DNA of 64,000 bases. It comes from Candidula unifasciata (Eukaryota > Mollusca > Gastropoda > Stylommatophora > Geomitridae). The notes below the pieces were generated by a model. That model ran no database searches. It was not told the origin of the DNA and saw only the letters and a list, made by a program, of their open reading frames with translations. Made by a program: the position numbers and the translations under genes. This document shows, piece by piece, positions 44,281-54,603 of this stretch (within the stretch, counting starts at the first letter, position 1; each line of letters opens with the position of its first letter). The stretch covers positions 15,001-79,000 of the forward strand of contig CAJHNH020000799.1 of the NCBI GenBank assembly GCA_905116865.2, given 5' to 3'.

Positions 44281-44570
44281 GCTTTCCCCCGTGTGGGTTC
44301 CGGGGCCCTACTATAGGAAAAACAAGAATAGACCCACTGCCTACCCAAAAGCATGTCGTAAGAGTCGACTAATTAGGAACTTCCTTCGAAGTCGAAGTGC
44401 CTGAGAGGCAAGGAACCAACAGTCTGCATACAGATCTGTCAAACGGATGTACACGCAACACTCAAGTTCTGGAACAGGACTGCAGTCCAGACGTGGACGA
44501 ACAACCAGAACTTTGCGCCGGAGTTCACAGCCGGTGAACGCTAAGAAAAAGAGGAAGAAGATGTAGCTTT
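44275..44570 (+). mobile_element. R1 retroposon inserted in the LINE
   Basis: The element (44286-44559) begins CCCCCGTGTGGGTTCCGGGG, passes AGGAAAAACAAGAATAGACC, GCATGTCGTAAGAGTCGACT, CTTCCTTCGAAGTCGAAGTG and GATGTACACGCAACACTCAA, and ends GAGTTCACAGCCGGTGAACG then CTAAGAAAAAGAGGAAGAA. The flanks are GATATAGCTTT (44275-44285) and GATGTAGCTTT (44560-44570), an 11-bp duplication with one mismatch. Its last ~25 bases resemble the 3' end of the RNase H LINE (GAACGCAAAGAAG-AAGAAG). No pol III boxes recognised. Confidence 0.88.
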
Positions 44571-44729
44571 TTTCCATCTTTCTCCATGTTGAGAGCTGCA
44601 GTCTTTTTCTGCCATCTTGTCCGGATGCTTGTGAGTTTTTCTCGTTTATAAATAGCCTGATATTTATTGTGTTCTGTTACGTTGAGGTCAGAGGGATCTT
44701 GTTCAATTTTTTCTCTTGCTTCAGTGCTT

Positions 44730-45650
44730 CTTTGGTGCAGTTGTTGTAGTTCTTGGGTCAGAAGGGTTCATAGTTTTGCCTTCGACATCGAGGGATTGAT
44801 TCGTGTGCTGTTCGAATATGATATTGGTAAGAGTTGTGATATTTTTTCTAACCTCATTAGTGGGAAAGGGCTCTGATAGTTTCTTTTCAGTTGAGTTTTT
44901 GTAGAGGTCCCAGTCTGCTTTCTTGTAGTTCAAGCTGGCTATCTTCTTCCTATTTTCTGGAGGCTTGACCGCTCCTATCATGACGATTACTGGTTTGTGT
45001 TCACTTCCTCATAGCTGTTTCATCACTTCTCTGTCTGCCCTGCGTTAAATGTTTTCTGTAGCTATAGCTAGGTCCGGTGTACTTTGTGTTTGCCATCGTC
45101 TAGAGTAGAATGTTGGTTCAGAGTCAGGTTCATTTATTAGTATCAGCAGGTTTTCTACCATCCATTCCTCTACCTCTTCTCCTTTTGTATCCATAGAAGC
45201 AAAGCCCCAACTAGGGGAATGACTGTTAAAGTCACCAAGAATTATGTGGCTCTTATCAGCTACTTGGATGTATTCTAGTTCTAATTTTTTGTTGTTGGGA
45301 CAGTAAAAGTTAGTAACATATAGTGGCTCAGGAAGGATAAGCAGTTTTATAGTTAGATGTTCAGACTCACTGATGCTTCTTGAAGTTTCTGTGGCTGCAA
45401 TAGTATTTTTAACTAATGTAATGACGCCTCCTTTGTGGTCATCTCTGTCTAGCCTATATGTTTCATAGCTTATAGCAGAAAAGCGAGAGCCTATGTTTAA
45501 ATGGGTTTCCTGAATACAGACAACATCATTATTGTGTTCATAAATGCAGTTCCAGCTTTTTCATCAAGACCCCTTCTGCATTCCACTGCTTTATCTTTAG
45601 TATTTTGGTATTTTTTAGCCAGACGCATTACTCTTACTCTGCTTAATCCT
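44730..45650 (-). pseudogene. LINE apurinic-type endonuclease domain
   Basis: In shifting minus-strand frames: IKQWNAEGV near 45600, DVVCIQETHLNIGSRF near 45535-45488 (QETHL motif with catalytic Glu), RLDRDDHKGGVITLVKN near 45460-45415, HIILGDFNSHSPSWG near 45250-45205 (GDFN motif with catalytic Asp/Asn), QSTPDLAIA near 45085-45060 (TPDL motif), and SEHKPVIVMIGAVK near 45005-44960 (SDH motif with Asp replaced by Glu). This is the enzyme that nicks target DNA for reverse transcription. Interrupted by stops, so inactive. Confidence 0.88.
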
Positions 45651-45699
45651 GGTCCGCCGATGCGCAGAGCTACCATCAGTAGTCTGGGGTGGATTCCTT

Positions 45700-46404
45700 G
45701 GAAGCTCGGAATCCGGCGCTTTTCCAGCCTGGCGGTAGTCCACAGGAGCAGCCCCATAACTGTGTACGTATCAAGCCTGCACACAAGGCTGATTGTGTCT
45801 TCAGCTTGTGTCATCCAAGACCTCGCTCTTTTCAGTCAGTGACCCTTAGCTCTACCCAGGGTTTCATTCAGGAGGTGCTTCTTGTCTGCAGCTACTCTGA
45901 GATATTACTTTGCTTTCAGAACAATAGTAGGCAATGCAAGCATTCATCTCATACATACTACCCTGATATTTCTTGTACATCCCAGAATTACCCGCATGGC
46001 TTCATTCTGTACGCGTTTAAGTTTTATCAGCTGACTCTGTGATAAGGTGAGCATTTCAAGTCCATAATCTATTACCAACATGATCACATGCTGTAACATT
46101 GTGAACAACATTTTTTTGTTTAATGTCCATTGCTGACATTATCTTGAGAGCACTGAGTCCTTTTTTGGCATTTCACCACAACTACCTCTATGTGATTCCT
46201 AAAGGACAGGCTTCTATCGAAAATTATACACAGGTACCTTAGTTTGCTTCTCTTTTGATTTTTTTTCTTAATTGTGAGGCTTTGAACATTAGCTCTTACA
46301 ATTCTATTGTCAAGAGAGCACCACAAAACCGCCTCTTTTTCTGAGTTTATGACAGCACCCATTTTAAAATGGCTACCAACAAATGGCCGAGAAAGTGCGC
46401 ACAC
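45700..46404 (-). pseudogene. LINE reverse transcriptase thumb fragment
   Basis: Minus strand: INSEKEAVLWCSLDNRIVRA near 46348-46290, LRYLCIIFDRSLSFRNHIE near 46243-46188 (KYLG-FD-L-F--H motif), QLIKLKRVQNEAMRVILGCT near 46035-45975, then RARSWMTQAEDTISLVC near 45835-45785. This is the region after the RT palm in RNase H-type LINEs. A frame crosses toward the endonuclease of the next LINE, so two elements lie head to tail. The boundary near 45650-45750 is uncertain. Confidence 0.75.
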
Positions 46405-46904
46405 CTGGCGTTATATTTAGCACTTAGTCAATCGAATGCCGACTGGTCAGTAAAAGATCAAATGTACCATATGACCAATGCGCTAATGGCGTCAACATTG
46501 TTCTTTAAATTTTCATTTGGACCATAAGTTTATCATGAAAAGATATCAAACCGAACAAAAAGTAGGACCAGTCAGTAATCATAAACACACATTTGAAGTG
46601 AAGGTTGCTACCTGAAAGCCTCCATCAGAACATCACACAAATATACCCCATACCATAAATAAGAACGCAAATAAACAAAATCACGTGAAAATCATTATAT
46701 ATTTCTGAGTTGTTGCATCTCTAATTCTACCATTCCCTTATCTCCTCTCTACATTCCCTTCCTAATGTAATAATTCCCTAGGGGAAAATTACCATAAATT
46801 TTACCACTGGACTTTAGTGTGTAGAGTAAAGGGCCAGATTACGGCACTGGTACATACGACATCTGTGCAGTTTCACAATATGTTCCTTGTTTCGTTTTCT
46901 CTCA
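46405..46904. other. Unassigned; possible SINE-B 3' scrap
   Basis: 46436-46500 (GCCGACTGGTCAGTAAAAGA, ATATGACCAATGCGCTAA) loosely follows the SINE-A/B 3' region. The rest is unassigned. Confidence 0.35.
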
Positions 46905-47200
46905 ATATCATCATCAGCATCAGGTGCCTTGCCGTCTAGCGTGAGCGATCAGGCCTCTCCATAATCTGCGATCTCCTGCAGCATGTATCAGTTCGTGTGC
47001 TGACACACCTCCATGCCATGCAACAAGACGGTCAAAAATCTTCTATTCCTCCTTCCACAGATGTTTCAAGTGGTCACAACATGTTCCATTTTCCATTTTC
47101 TCATAACATCGCCGAAAAAAATGATGACTGTCTCGTTCTGGTGTCTGTGATAAGTTGTCTTCAAGCTCCCACTTCTTTTAAAACCTCTTGGTTGCTCTTT
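46905..47200 (-). pseudogene. LINE reverse transcriptase C-terminal tail with (ATG)n end
   Basis: The reverse complement aligns with 19960-20250 of the plus-strand LINE tail: LEDNLSQTPERDS near 47165-47130, ENGKWNML near 47100, CMAWRCVSTRT near 47020-46995 and RRSQIMERPDRSR. It ends in ATGATGATATTGA at 46905-46917. Stops and frameshifts throughout. Confidence 0.8.
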
Positions 47201-47636
47201 TTGGCTCTTCAGGGTATTTTAAGCTTTCTCCTGTAAAACACCTTTCTGTGGCATCAAGAAATTGTTTGCCTTGCCTACTGATTAAATGGCCAACAATATG
47301 GCTAACAAATAGTGACTGCTTCTTTTTTGAGGTTTGTGTTTTTTGTCTTGGGGGGATCCCTTCTTTCATAAACAGTAGATAACTTTTTTTTGGCTGTCTA
47401 ATTACTGATTTAAGAACTGGCATTAAACCTATAGATATTCCGTCTCCGGTATTACATGCCCAAACGTGTAGATGCTAACTGTTCCAGCAGCAAACAGGTT
47501 TTACGCAGGTTCCATGTGTCCTGTCTTGATGGATTCACACCTAATTCAAAGTATACGAAAATGGCATGCTGTTATTTGCAAACGGACATAGAAGATATGT
47601 CACACCGAAAGAAAGAACTCTACTAAAAAGTTAGTT
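47201..47636. other. Unassigned DNA
   Basis: Nothing recognised. Confidence 0.4.
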
Positions 47637-47850
47637 GCGTCCCCTATATAGGACGTTGCAGAACCAACCACATAATTTTTTGGCTGCTGTGGTTTTTCTC
47701 GGCAAATTTACGTCGAGTAATTCGACGGTCGGCTTCTTTATACCACTTTCAAAACCAAAGCAAGGCACAATGGCCGCATTTGGGATCGAAACTGGCGCCC
47801 TGGCATTACGAAGCAAGTTCGCAACATCTAAGCCACAGACGCTGACAAAG
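47637..47850 (-). mobile_element. SINE3 copy
   Basis: Minus-strand head TCAGCGTCTGTGGCTTAGAT with box B GTTTCGATCCC. Body GGTATAAAGAAGCCGACCGT, GTAAATTTGCCGAG and GTGGTTGGTTCTGCAACGTC, matching 26792-27010. Confidence 0.82.
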
Positions 47851-47914
47851 CTTGACTACTGATACTAAAAACTGAGTGAGATGTAAACATTGTGAGCTTT
47901 GTAATTACTTGGGA

Positions 47915-48057
47915 GCCACAGTGGTTAAGGGGCCGCTTTAGGCAGTCGATAAGAAGCTCGTTTTCAAATCCAGCTGCAACTTGCTGCACCCCACGGTCGG
48001 TGTTCGAAACCGGGCGGCTTCCCGGGTTCACCGAGCCTCTAAGACTTGACCTTTACC
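47915..48057 (+). mobile_element. Probable SINE with tRNA-like head
   Basis: CCACAGTGGTTAAGGGGCCG with CGTTTTCAAATCC at box B spacing, then a GC-rich body and GACTTGACCTTTACCTTTAT, a tail like those of the other SINEs. No second copy found in this window. Confidence 0.5.
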
Positions 48058-48325
48058 TTTATCACCGTGGTTAGTGGCTAGACGCGCGCCAGCGGATCGG
48101 AAGGTCATAGGTACGGGTCCTGATATGAGCCGAACGTTTTCAAATAATGACCTTTGCTCCCAGGTCGACCTAGCCTTGAGTGGGTACCAGGTACAGCCCT
48201 GGGAAGTAAAGGCAACCAATGTGATGCTGACTACATCACCCATCAAGTCTGTTTGGTCTGTAAAATATAGGTCTAGCCCAGTTAACCCAATTGGCCAAAA
48301 GGCGTCGACAAGGGTCTTTTACCTT
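48058..48325 (+). mobile_element. SINE-B copy
   Basis: Contains TAGTGGCTAGACGCGCGCC, GGATCGGAAGGTCATAGG, CCCAGGTCGACCTAGCCTTG, GGGTACCAGG, TGATGCTGACTACATCACCC and GTCTGTAAAATATAGGTCTA, then a TCTTTTACC tail. Confidence 0.85.
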
Positions 48326-48344
48326 GTGTTTTGTTTTTGTTGCA

Positions 48345-48465
48345 ATTACTCGAAGCTTCTGGCACCATTAGTATGGGAACTCTTCGCTGGCTACTGAAGA
48401 TAGGGTCGGAGCGCTTATGGCAATGCCGCGAGTGCTGTGATGTCCGTTCTTGAATCAAATCAAAT
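48345..48465 (+). mobile_element. LINE-N 3' end
   Basis: TTCTGGCACCATTAGTATGG, GAACTCTTCGCTGGCTACTG, GAGTGCTGTGATGTCC and TTCTTGAATC, then three ATCAA repeats. Matches the 3' end of 40831-41520 in reverse. Severely 5' truncated. Confidence 0.75.
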
Positions 48466-48653
48466 CAAATCATTACTTGATGCACGATACTTGATCTGTA
48501 TGTATTGCGTATTTCCGAATTTGTGCTCAGGTTTTGTTAATCGTTATCTGTAGCTTGTAAACGCAGCTCTTTCCCCACCTCATATTGTTTAAGTATGTTT
48601 CTGTTTAACCTTATGTGTTCTTGTCCCAATGTCAGTTCTTCTCTGGATCCGCT

Positions 48654-48656
<3 letters not shown>

Positions 48657-48726
<70 letters not shown>
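48657..48726. repeat. (TA)n microsatellite
   Basis: Pure TA run of about 70 bp. Confidence 0.95.
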
Positions 48727-48729
<3 letters not shown>

Positions 48730-48853
48730 CACGAAACAAGCGCGCTCGCCCACCACATACATACAAAATAATCTCATTTATTTGTTATTTCAGTGTTTAT
48801 TATGTATTCATCTAAATATGCGTTGACTCTGCTAAACATTACGCCCTTTTACT

Positions 48854-48958
<105 letters not shown>

Positions 48959-49804
48959 TCTCAACTTATGAAACCTCACGAGATCATCGCCAGCATGATT
49001 TAATTTTGTGTCATGAAAATATGCCTTCATCCCAATAATTAGTTTCGATTTGCTAACAAGGCAAAATACAGCTAGCAAAATGTGCCAACCCCCCCCCCCC
49101 CTCTCTCTTCCCCCCCCCCCCCCCCAAAAAAACACTTAGCTTTAAGTGGCGTATCAAATGTATATGACGCTGCGTGCGTAAAAACAAAAACAAACAAAAA
49201 ACATAATCCGATTAATGATTATTCGTGATTGCAAGCGTGCAGCTCCATTGTGATGTTCCATGCCACTAAGCAGAACATGAGATAGAGCGATCATCACCAC
49301 TCGACATCTATTTCGCCAAACACGCACGCTTTGTAGTTAAGCAGATTGGCCAACATCGTGTGAAGTTTAATCTTTGTATTGATAATACATTAATTTGTCC
49401 GGCACCCACCACTTTCCTACTCAAGTTTATCTAAGTTTTAGATGCATCTTTTATTTACGCTTTTGTTTTGCCAATTGTCAGATTTTTATACTTGTGTGTA
49501 ATGATTTGTTAGCCCGTACTTTATCTCTTTTACGAAAGTCAACGAACTGTGAAGACATTTGTATTTTGACTCTTTAGCCAAGAGGACAGTTAAATTTGTA
49601 ATAAATCAACTCAGGATGCGATTGGTATTAAAAGAGATAACCAGTCAGTGAATATTTGATATATTTTGTGAAGCCACAGCCTAACTCAGTTCCGTGCTAT
49701 TCTTAAAATTTTTTAGCTAAACTTTGATTCAAACAAATCCAGTATTTTGTTTTTAAGTCCCTAGCCTGGCTGCAGTCACCGGCCCTATTATAACCTTACG
49801 GTTG

Positions 49805-49895
49805 AACAGTTGAACAAGGTTTTGGGGACTTGTGCCTGGGTTATCCTCATCAGAATTGTGGCATTCTGTGTCAAAAAATGTTGGTCGGTCGTTTC
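49805..49895 (+). repeat. Repeat H fragment
   Basis: GAACAAGGTTTTGGGGACTT, GTGCCTGGGTTATCCTCATC and TGGCATTCTGTGTC parallel the other copies. More diverged. Confidence 0.6.
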
Positions 49896-50162
49896 ACGGT
49901 CCATGTGTGGTTAAATCACATACCTCATTCACTTTGATAAACATGAAATGTTAAAGGAAAAATAAGTTAAGTTAAAGATGTTATCTCTCAGTGGAACATC
50001 GGGGATATCATACAGGATATAAACATGACTAGACCAGTAGTCAATAGCCAGCCGATCACTTTTACTTCCCATGACGGTTCCTGATACCTATTTTAGGCTG
50101 GGGGAATCAAGTTTTTATTTTTTAATTCAATTCAATCATATGCGGTTTCGACCTCAAGGCTC
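49896..50162. other. Unassigned spacer
   Basis: GATACCTATTTTAGGCTGGG near 50085 resembles the SINE-A sequence near 60635, possibly a scrap; nothing else. Confidence 0.35.
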
Positions 50163-50292
50163 TCCATGTGGATTTCGCTGTTCCATTGTTAGGAAAACAA
50201 GAATAGAACCACTGCCTCCCAAACAAGCATGTCGTAAGAGTCAACTAACTGGGGCCTACCTTCGAAGAGGGAGTACATTGGCCTGAGATGCA
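50163..50292 (+). mobile_element. R1 retroposon, partial
   Basis: ATGTGGATTTCGCTG, TTAGGAAAACAAGAATAGAA, CATGTCGTAAGAGTCAACTA, CTACCTTCGAAGAGGGAGTA. Only the first half of R1 is present. Confidence 0.75.
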
Positions 50293-50436
50293 GTTTTATT
50301 TTACGTCATACATTTTAGGAGCAGGGGGTTTATTCATGTTTTACCCCATACTGGGCTCCCGGAATCCTTTCGGGGAGATCAAAAATATGGAACTATTACC
50401 GAATCTCTATGACCTTGTTTTTTTTTTTATCTCTTT

Positions 50437-50735
50437 CAATATCTGGCAGGAGTCGCCGTGGCGGGGCGGCTAGACGCTCGCCGCGGATCGAAAGGTCGTG
50501 GGTTCGCTCACTGGCGGAGTCTGACTGTTTTTTTAAAAAATGACCTCGACTCCCAGGTCGACCCAGCTTTGAGTGTGTACCGGGTGCAGTCTCGGGAATT
50601 GGTGGCGGCCGGCGTGATGCTTACCACATCACCCAACTTGTGCTGATTGGTCTATAAAATATAGGTCTAGCCATATATGCCCTATTAACCTAAAGGCATG
50701 GAAAAGGGTCCCTTACTTTACTTTACAGTATCTGG
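50437..50735 (+). mobile_element. SINE-B with 10-bp target-site duplication
   Basis: The element (about 50447-50725) has GTCGCCGTGGCGGGGCGGCT, GGATCGAAAGGTCGTGGGTT, CCAGGTCGACCCAGCTTTGA and GGCCGGCGTGATGCTTACCA, and a TTACTTTACTTTA tail. CAATATCTGG (50437-50446) and CAGTATCTGG (50726-50735) flank it, one mismatch. Confidence 0.88.
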
Positions 50736-50749
50736 GTACTCACCATCGC

Positions 50750-51235
50750 TGCAGTCAGAATACTCCCTATGTGGTTTATATTAGCTGAGTACATATAGAG
50801 TAGACTGCAGTAAGATTACTGCCTACATGGTATATATTTGCTGAGAACATATAGAGTAGACTGCAGTGAGATTACCGCCTATATGGTATATATTTGCTGA
50901 GAACATACAGAGTAGACTCCAGTGAGATTACTGCCTATATGGTATATATTTGCTGAGAACATATAGAGCAGACTGCAATGAAATTTATATATTTGCTTAG
51001 ACAATGTGGACTGCAATGCGATTACTCCCTTTGTTGTATATATTTGCTTAGACAATGTGGACAGCAATGAGATTACTCCCTATGTTGTATATAATTGCTT
51101 AGACAATGTGGGCTGCAATGCGATTACTCCCTGTGTTGTATATATTTGCCAAGACAATGTGGACTGCAATGAGAATACTCCTTATGTTGCATATATTTGC
51201 TTAGACAATGTGGACTGCGGTGGGAAAACTAGTTG
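50750..51235. repeat. Minisatellite with 56-bp units changing to 51-bp units
   Basis: 56-bp units start at TAGACTGCAG/TAGACTCCAG (50801, 50857, 50913) and contain GGTATATATTTGCTGAGAAC. From about 50990 the unit is 51 bp, starting GCTTAGACAATGTGGACTGC and containing ATTACTCCCT-TGTTGTATA. Both share the ACTGCA-TGAGATTACT and TATATATTTGCT parts. The 51-bp part keeps one frame open (17-residue unit), which I read as accidental. Confidence 0.9.
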
Positions 51236-51254
51236 AGTGTTATGCAGAACCTAT

Positions 51255-51500
51255 ATATGACAATGAACAGGCAACCGAAAAATCGAAGTGAGTCTCTGGA
51301 TATATCGATATTTAGAAGAATATGTCGTATTTTATGGAAACAAAAACAGTCAAATACAGAGGTACTGTAACGACTAGGAATCAGAAGAGAGTTTCTAAAG
51401 TAAATTTAAAACGAGACAATTGAAATATTTCGGCCACATTCAATTAGACGCCATAATACTTGACCAGTGCGGAGACAGATTGATAATTTCGGTCTAAGGA
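51255..51500 (+). pseudogene. LINE reverse transcriptase C-terminal fragment
   Basis: Frames give SLDISIFRRICRILWKQKQS, NTEVL-RLGIRREFL, then QLKYFGHIQLDA at about 51418-51453. The FGHI block and its preceding FRR-CRI and TNKEVL-R blocks are LINE-tail landmarks. Heavily decayed. Confidence 0.6.
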
Positions 51501-51539
51501 GAATGTCTCTGTGTGGAGTTAAAAGGTGAATTTGCCGGC

Positions 51540-51700
51540 TCTCAACATTCAGGGAAAGAGCGAGACGGATATACAATCAGACAGTTACCGGTTCTAACGG
51601 AACTGGAACTCTTCGTTTGCTGCTGAAGATGGGGACATAGTGCTTATAGGGGTGTCCTAAGTGCTGTGACATCGATTCCTAATTCAACATTGATCGTAGT
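51540..51700 (+). mobile_element. LINE-N 3' end
   Basis: GAGCGAGACGGATATACAAT, CAGACAGTTACCGGTTCTAA, GGAACTCTTCGTTTGCTGCT, AGTGCTGTGACATCGATTCC and TAATTCAACATTG match the other LINE-N 3' ends. Confidence 0.78.
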
Positions 51701-53068
51701 TCTAAAACTAGTTTAAAGCAGTCTCTGATGTTGTTTACCTCGAATCAAGAGCATCCTTACTATTTCATCTTTTATGTATTCTTAACAACAAATATTTTTT
51801 GTAACACAGTGTATCAACTTCTCCTTTATCTTCCCTCCCAGTCATTATTTATTCTCTTCGTTCTATGCGACAGAGAAGGATCTGTATGGAAAAGGAGAAA
51901 TTCGCACTCAATTAACGTTTAGAACACTGTGCATCTTGAGAGCGACGGGCCTGGAATTCAAAGTATTGATGAAAGAAAGAAATATGTTATTTACAAATGG
52001 ACAAAGGTATGATCTAACAAAGACATCGAAGGACACGCAAACAATGGTAAATAATGAGCGCCACTGAACAAGACCTCAAGAAGAAAAAAAAGGATTACGT
52101 CTGAGCAGATACTGGCAACAATTGAGAAGATTCAACTTAGATGAAAAAAAAAATAATATTTTTAGAGTAACGTTTTTCGGCTTTTCATGAATCTATGATA
52201 TAAAGTATAATTCCCCAGTTGTAGCATGCACACTGGTGACATGTAGACGACTTCGTTGCCGGTCGGTAGAGTATTTGGGTCTTTCTTTCTTGATCGCATC
52301 AACACTGCATGAGTTATTTTTAGGGCTCTTGGTGGGGTGCAGTGCTGGGCCATTTTATATGGCACACATAACCTGGTCACAATTATAACCTAAAGCTCCC
52401 CCTTTCGGGGCTGCTGGTTCAAAATGACGATTTTTTTTTTTCATCAAAGCACCTACCTACCTAGCTGTAGCATGGAAACACGTTCTGAGTTCTACAATTA
52501 ACATAATCATGCATTAAATCAATTTTAGTTCAGGTTGCACCAGTTATAATATCTATTGCTATTTGTGCCAGGACTTTGCACAGTTCTTAAACGAAAGGGT
52601 AACATTAGGTAACAAATGTCTGAATTTTTGAAATAGTCAGCGGAAAGAAACAAATTTCGCAGCCATGCTGAAAACGGTCACAATTCAGTTACGTCTTCGG
52701 ATGAACCGAAAAGAAGAACACACGTCTTATAGAGTTGCCCCCTCCTCCCCCCCCCCCCCAACCCCAAACAAAAAATGTGTATGCTGCCTTCCAGAAGTAG
52801 TATTTTTTAACACATATTGATTGTCAGCACATGTCAAATTGAAAACAATGCTTTTCCGTTGTAAATTTCAATAATGCAGACACAAACAACACATTGCACA
52901 ATTAATTGCCTGGTATATTTCGCTGTATCTCTTCAGGTGCATTACTACAGAGTTAAATCAGCACATAATAAGGCACAAAATGAATTTTTTTCTTCCTGAA
53001 ATGCATGAACCACATTCTTGACTTGTGTGCATCTATCCGCCGGAAATTCAACACCAGTAACTTTAATC
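51701..53068. other. Unassigned DNA
   Basis: C-run at 52748-52760. Open frames at 51728-51922 (plus) and 52162-52380 (minus) have no motif. No TE recognised. Confidence 0.4.
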
Positions 53069-53307
53069 ATCATCATCATGTAGCAGGTCCTTTGCAGAAC
53101 GTCGCTCTCATTAGTCTGCCTGAAAGAAACTCGGTCTCTCGCCAGTTCTCCTGATTCATATACTTTTATACTCAAGGAGTCACTTATATCCTGTGCCCAT
53201 CTTCGTGTCGATCGGCCTCTGCCACTCCTTCCTGGTACGATGCCTTCTGCTATAGTTTTTTCCGATCTGTTGTGGCGCTCGATATGACCAAAATATTTCA
53301 GCATCCG
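53069..53307 (-). pseudogene. LINE reverse transcriptase C-terminal tail with (ATG)n end
   Basis: Minus strand: MLKYFGHIERHNRSEKTIAE near 53304-53245, GIVPGRSGRGRSTRRWAQDI near 53244-53185, YESGELARDRVSFRQTNESD, then an ATGATGATGATTA end at 53066-53080. The FGHI-R, TI-EGIVPG, GRGR-TRRW and ARDR blocks fit the LINE-tail pattern. The open reading ends in the tail without the family's usual stop. Confidence 0.82.
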
Positions 53308-54183
53308 AACTTTAATACCATGGTAAATTAAAATTGATCACACGATCTTTCTGTTTACATAATATAGAAGAGTAAACTTTTATTGATAGACGCTCGATAT
53401 AAAATTGGACGCGAGTGTGTGTGTTTAAAATTCAAACCAGTCTATTGGCTGGACATTGACCTGGATGCTTAGAAATACGAAGATGAGCGATATTGTGTAT
53501 TTGTGTAGTATTGTCTAATTTATGTATGTGCTGATGAAGGCTGTATTTCCACAACGTTGACGTTTTGTTCGTGATTGGTATATTGTCAAGGTCGTTGATA
53601 TACTTTTCGTTCAGGTTTATATTTTTCAATGATATAAAATTTAATTTATTCTTCAGCAGAATTTAAGAACCTCTTTAGGGTAGCATCCCCTCCACCCCCA
53701 ACACACTCCCTTTCCCACGCATCAAAACAATCTCGGTCCCTTGCCGAATACCAAACCCTAGTCTCCCGTTCAATATTTCAGCGCTAAAACCACTCGGCCA
53801 GTAGCTCCTAACAGCTCTTTAGTTTTTCCCCAAAAATTAAAGCGAATTTTTTTTTCCGTCTCAAATTAAAAATTAATATACTGAGTCCGGAATATCAATA
53901 GACATCGATGAATGTTTGCAAACACTATTGCTTGTGCATTCTGTTTGATCGACATTTTCATTAGAAGTACACGCCATATCTCTGATAGGTTTTTAAAGTA
54001 CAAGAGAGGTTTCTACCTCGTGTAGGACATTAATTTCATCATCATGCAGTGCTTTCTGTGGACACGAGCATTTTAATCAGGAATCAGGTGTGCTGAAATT
54101 GAGTTTCCTCTACTTAAAACACCCGGTGCTTCATAACTTCATAAAAAGACATAACTCGCCTTGTCTTGTCTGGATCATTACAG
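53308..54183. other. Unassigned; degraded SINE2-like piece near 53700-53815
   Basis: On the minus strand 53700-53815 reads GCTACTGGCCGAGTGGTTTT and AACGGGAGACTAGGGTTTGG, close to the SINE2 head but decayed. The rest is unassigned. Confidence 0.45.
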
Positions 54184-54603
54184 CACTAGAACAGAAATAA
54201 CTGCATGTGAAATGTACTGTTTGGGCACGGTCACTAACAACACAAGAAGAGACAAGGTTACGAATACCAGCATTAGAGAGAAAGTAGGAATAAGACAATG
54301 TCTTGAATATATTGACAGATAAAGAATGAAATGGTTCCGCATTCTGGTGAGAATGTAGCTAGACCAAACTGCAAACGAGACTTTTTGCAGCAGGACATCT
54401 GGGAGGAAGGCAAGAGGAAGACCAAAAAAGAAATGGGTAAGTGGTGTAGCAGAAACATGCAAACAGGTCAACAAATCAATCACCCGTGCGACTCGAGAAG
54501 GACAAGACAAATACAGACAACCACGACACTGGGTTACAACCTGGTACCTCTGAGACGACAAAAGAAGAAAAAGAAGAGAAAAAAAGAAGAAGAAGTAGTA
54601 GTA
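54184..54603 (+). pseudogene. LINE reverse transcriptase C-terminus of the (GAA)n family
   Basis: Frames give TACEMYCLGTVTNNTRRDKV near 54203-54262, TSIREKVGIRQCLEYIDR, RMKWFRILVRM near 54323-54355, GRKARGRPKKKWVSGVAETC near 54400-54460 and SITRATREGQDKYRQPRHW near 54475-54530, then a stop and the GAA array. Related to 38801-39524 (CEIRCLKMA-NKTRRDRV, KWFGHLMRM). A frameshift near 54360 and one stop. Confidence 0.85.

Larger units (their letters stand above)
41642..45650 (-). mobile_element. Near-complete RNase H-bearing LINE (I-superfamily type), interrupted by R1
   Basis: Minus-strand domain order is endonuclease (about 45640-44740), linker, reverse transcriptase (about 44280-42640) and RNase H with a C-terminal tail (about 42540-41680). 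The 3' end is GCATACGAAACCAAACGCAA then AGATGAAGAAGATAA at 41642-41670. This order is known for the RNase H-carrying LINE groups (I, Nimb, Ingi, LOA types); I cannot place it more exactly. ORF1 was not identified. An R1 retroposon sits at 44286-44559. Frameshifts and stops make it inactive. About 3.7 kb without the insert. Confidence 0.88.
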
